DNA of 64,000 nt from Nitratireductor sp. XY-223. Lineage in GTDB: Bacteria; Pseudomonadota; Alphaproteobacteria; Rhizobiales; Rhizobiaceae. This document shows, one piece after another, positions 63,267 through 64,000 of the stretch (position 1 is its first letter; the number at the start of each line of letters is the position of its first letter). The stretch is from positions 620,001-684,000 of the forward strand of contig NZ_SPNT01000002.1 in the NCBI RefSeq assembly GCF_004959855.1, written 5' to 3'. The notes beneath the pieces are model-generated. The model had not been told where the DNA came from and searched no databases. It worked only from the letters and a program-made list of their open reading frames with translations. Made by a program: the position numbers and the translations under genes.

Positions 63267-64000
63267 TTCGTGATCCACCTTGCGCAGCCGCTGGATGTTG
63301 CGCAGGGCCGGGAAAAGAACCGCCCATAGTCCGGCGACGCCCATTGCGCCGACGCCACCGACAATGACCGCAGGCACGGCACCGATCAGCGCCGCCATGC
63401 CGCCGGCGCGGAACTCGCCGAGTTCGTTCGAGGCGCCGATAAAGACCATGTTGACGGCGCTGACCCGGCCGCGCAGCGCGTCCGGCGTCCAGAGCTGTAT
63501 CAGCGTCTGGCGCACGTAAACCGAAATCATGTCCGCCGCGCCCATGACGGCCAACGCCACAATCGACACCCAGGCGATGGTCGACATGCCGAACACGGTT
63601 GTCGCCGCCCCGAAGATCCCGACGGCGATGAACATCGTGGCGCCGGCGCGGCTGCGGAACGGGTGGGCGGCCAGGTAGAGCGCCATCGCCACCGCGCCGA
63701 CACCGGGCGCCGCGCGCAAAAGGCCAAGGCCCCAGGGGCCGAGTTCGAGTATGTCGCGCGCGAAGACCGGCATCAGCGCCACCGCGCCGCCGAGCAGCAC
63801 CGCGAACATGTCGAGCGAAATGGCGCCGAGAACGATCTTCTCGCGCCAGATATAGCGAAAACCGGCGGACAGCGTCTCCCAGCTCTGGTTGTGTACGCCG
63901 CGCTGCCGTTCGGGCCTGGGGATGGAGAAGATGAGGACCGAGCCGACGAGGAAGAGGACGACGCTCGTCCAATAGGGCACGGAAGCCCCGAGACCGTATA
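63252..64000 (-). CDS. MFS transporter (EntS-like), 5' end outside window
   Basis: Only the C-terminal ~248 residues are in the window; the reading frame stays open to base 64000. Several membrane helices are seen (SVVLFLVGSVLIF, ISLDMFAVLLGGAVALMPVF, APGVGAVAMALYLAA, TIAWVSIVALAVMGAADMISVYVRQTLIQLWTP). TPDALRGRVSAVNMVFIGASNELGEFRAG is the block of the MFS_3/enterobactin-exporter-like family. Substrate unknown. It ends with a short charged tail (LRKVDHESQTA). Confidence 0.88.
   Translation of the reverse strand, partial: YGLGASVPYWTSVVLFLVGSVLIFSIPRPERQRGVHNQSWETLSAGFRYIWREKIVLGAISLDMFAVLLGGAVALMPVFARDILELGPWGLGLLRAAPGVGAVAMALYLAAHPFRSRAGATMFIAVGIFGAATTVFGMSTIAWVSIVALAVMGAADMISVYVRQTLIQLWTPDALRGRVSAVNMVFIGASNELGEFRAGGMAALIGAVPAVIVGGVGAMGVAGLWAVLFPALRNIQRLRKVDHESQTA

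Overview
The window looks like chromosome from an alphaproteobacterium of the order Hyphomicrobiales (Rhizobiales), probably outside the classical plant symbionts. The evidence is the high GC content, the order hemC-hemD-mitofilin-like-hemY, and blocks such as trx/ybbN - LON domain - Trm112, ftsK-lolA-xthA-CNBD-response regulator, and glnK-amtB beside tesB and a ubiH-like gene. The species cannot be named from the sequence alone. No phage, plasmid, CRISPR array, rRNA or intact transposase gene was seen.

Region 1 (1-16.5 kb) is accessory. A short-chain dehydrogenase (partial) faces a CRP-type regulator. A near-ideal CRP box lies midway between that regulator and a divergent three-gene cluster: a cytoplasmic-looking subtilase, an unrecognised 277-residue protein, and a 1265-residue protein that fuses a DyP-type haem peroxidase to a cytochrome P450. 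A cyclase-AAA-TPR protein converges on the cluster. DUF2270, chemoreceptor and LuxR-type genes follow. The convergent gaps hold CTAG-bounded palindromic elements: two 306-bp copies of one family, plus a diverged 400-bp relative.

Region 2 (16.5-25 kb) looks like one catabolic locus. A MarR repressor, a sulfatase and an MBL hydrolase form a leftward operon. Opposite it run a tripartite tricarboxylate transporter (tctCBA), a tandem universal stress protein and a second sulfatase. Tandem palindromes lie in the divergent promoter. The likely job is uptake and desulfation of a sulfated organic compound.

Region 3 (25-29.8 kb) holds small envelope genes, a methyltransferase and an AT-rich stretch with a small membrane protein and a Wzx-like flippase. 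It ends at tRNA-Gly(GCC). A decayed copy of the 3' half of that tRNA lies 2.9 kb away, which suggests an old integration event.

Region 4 (30-42.8 kb) has thiol and stress genes (YbaK/ProX, thioredoxin-TPR, Ohr/OhrR, GST, ArsR), a TetR-HlyD-ABC efflux operon with a 26-bp operator, and an amine-oxidase-like flavoprotein whose modules are in circularly permuted order. A UbiH-like hydroxylase and TesB follow.

Region 5 (42.8-64 kb) is core genome. It contains two ammonium transporter loci, each with a sigma-54 promoter, then ftsK, lolA, xthA, an envelope-type response regulator, an L,D-transpeptidase, gpsA, tsaD, and the haem and inner-membrane-organisation operon hemC-hemD-(Mic60-like)-hemY. TerB, a glutamine amidotransferase and a partial MFS transporter close the window.
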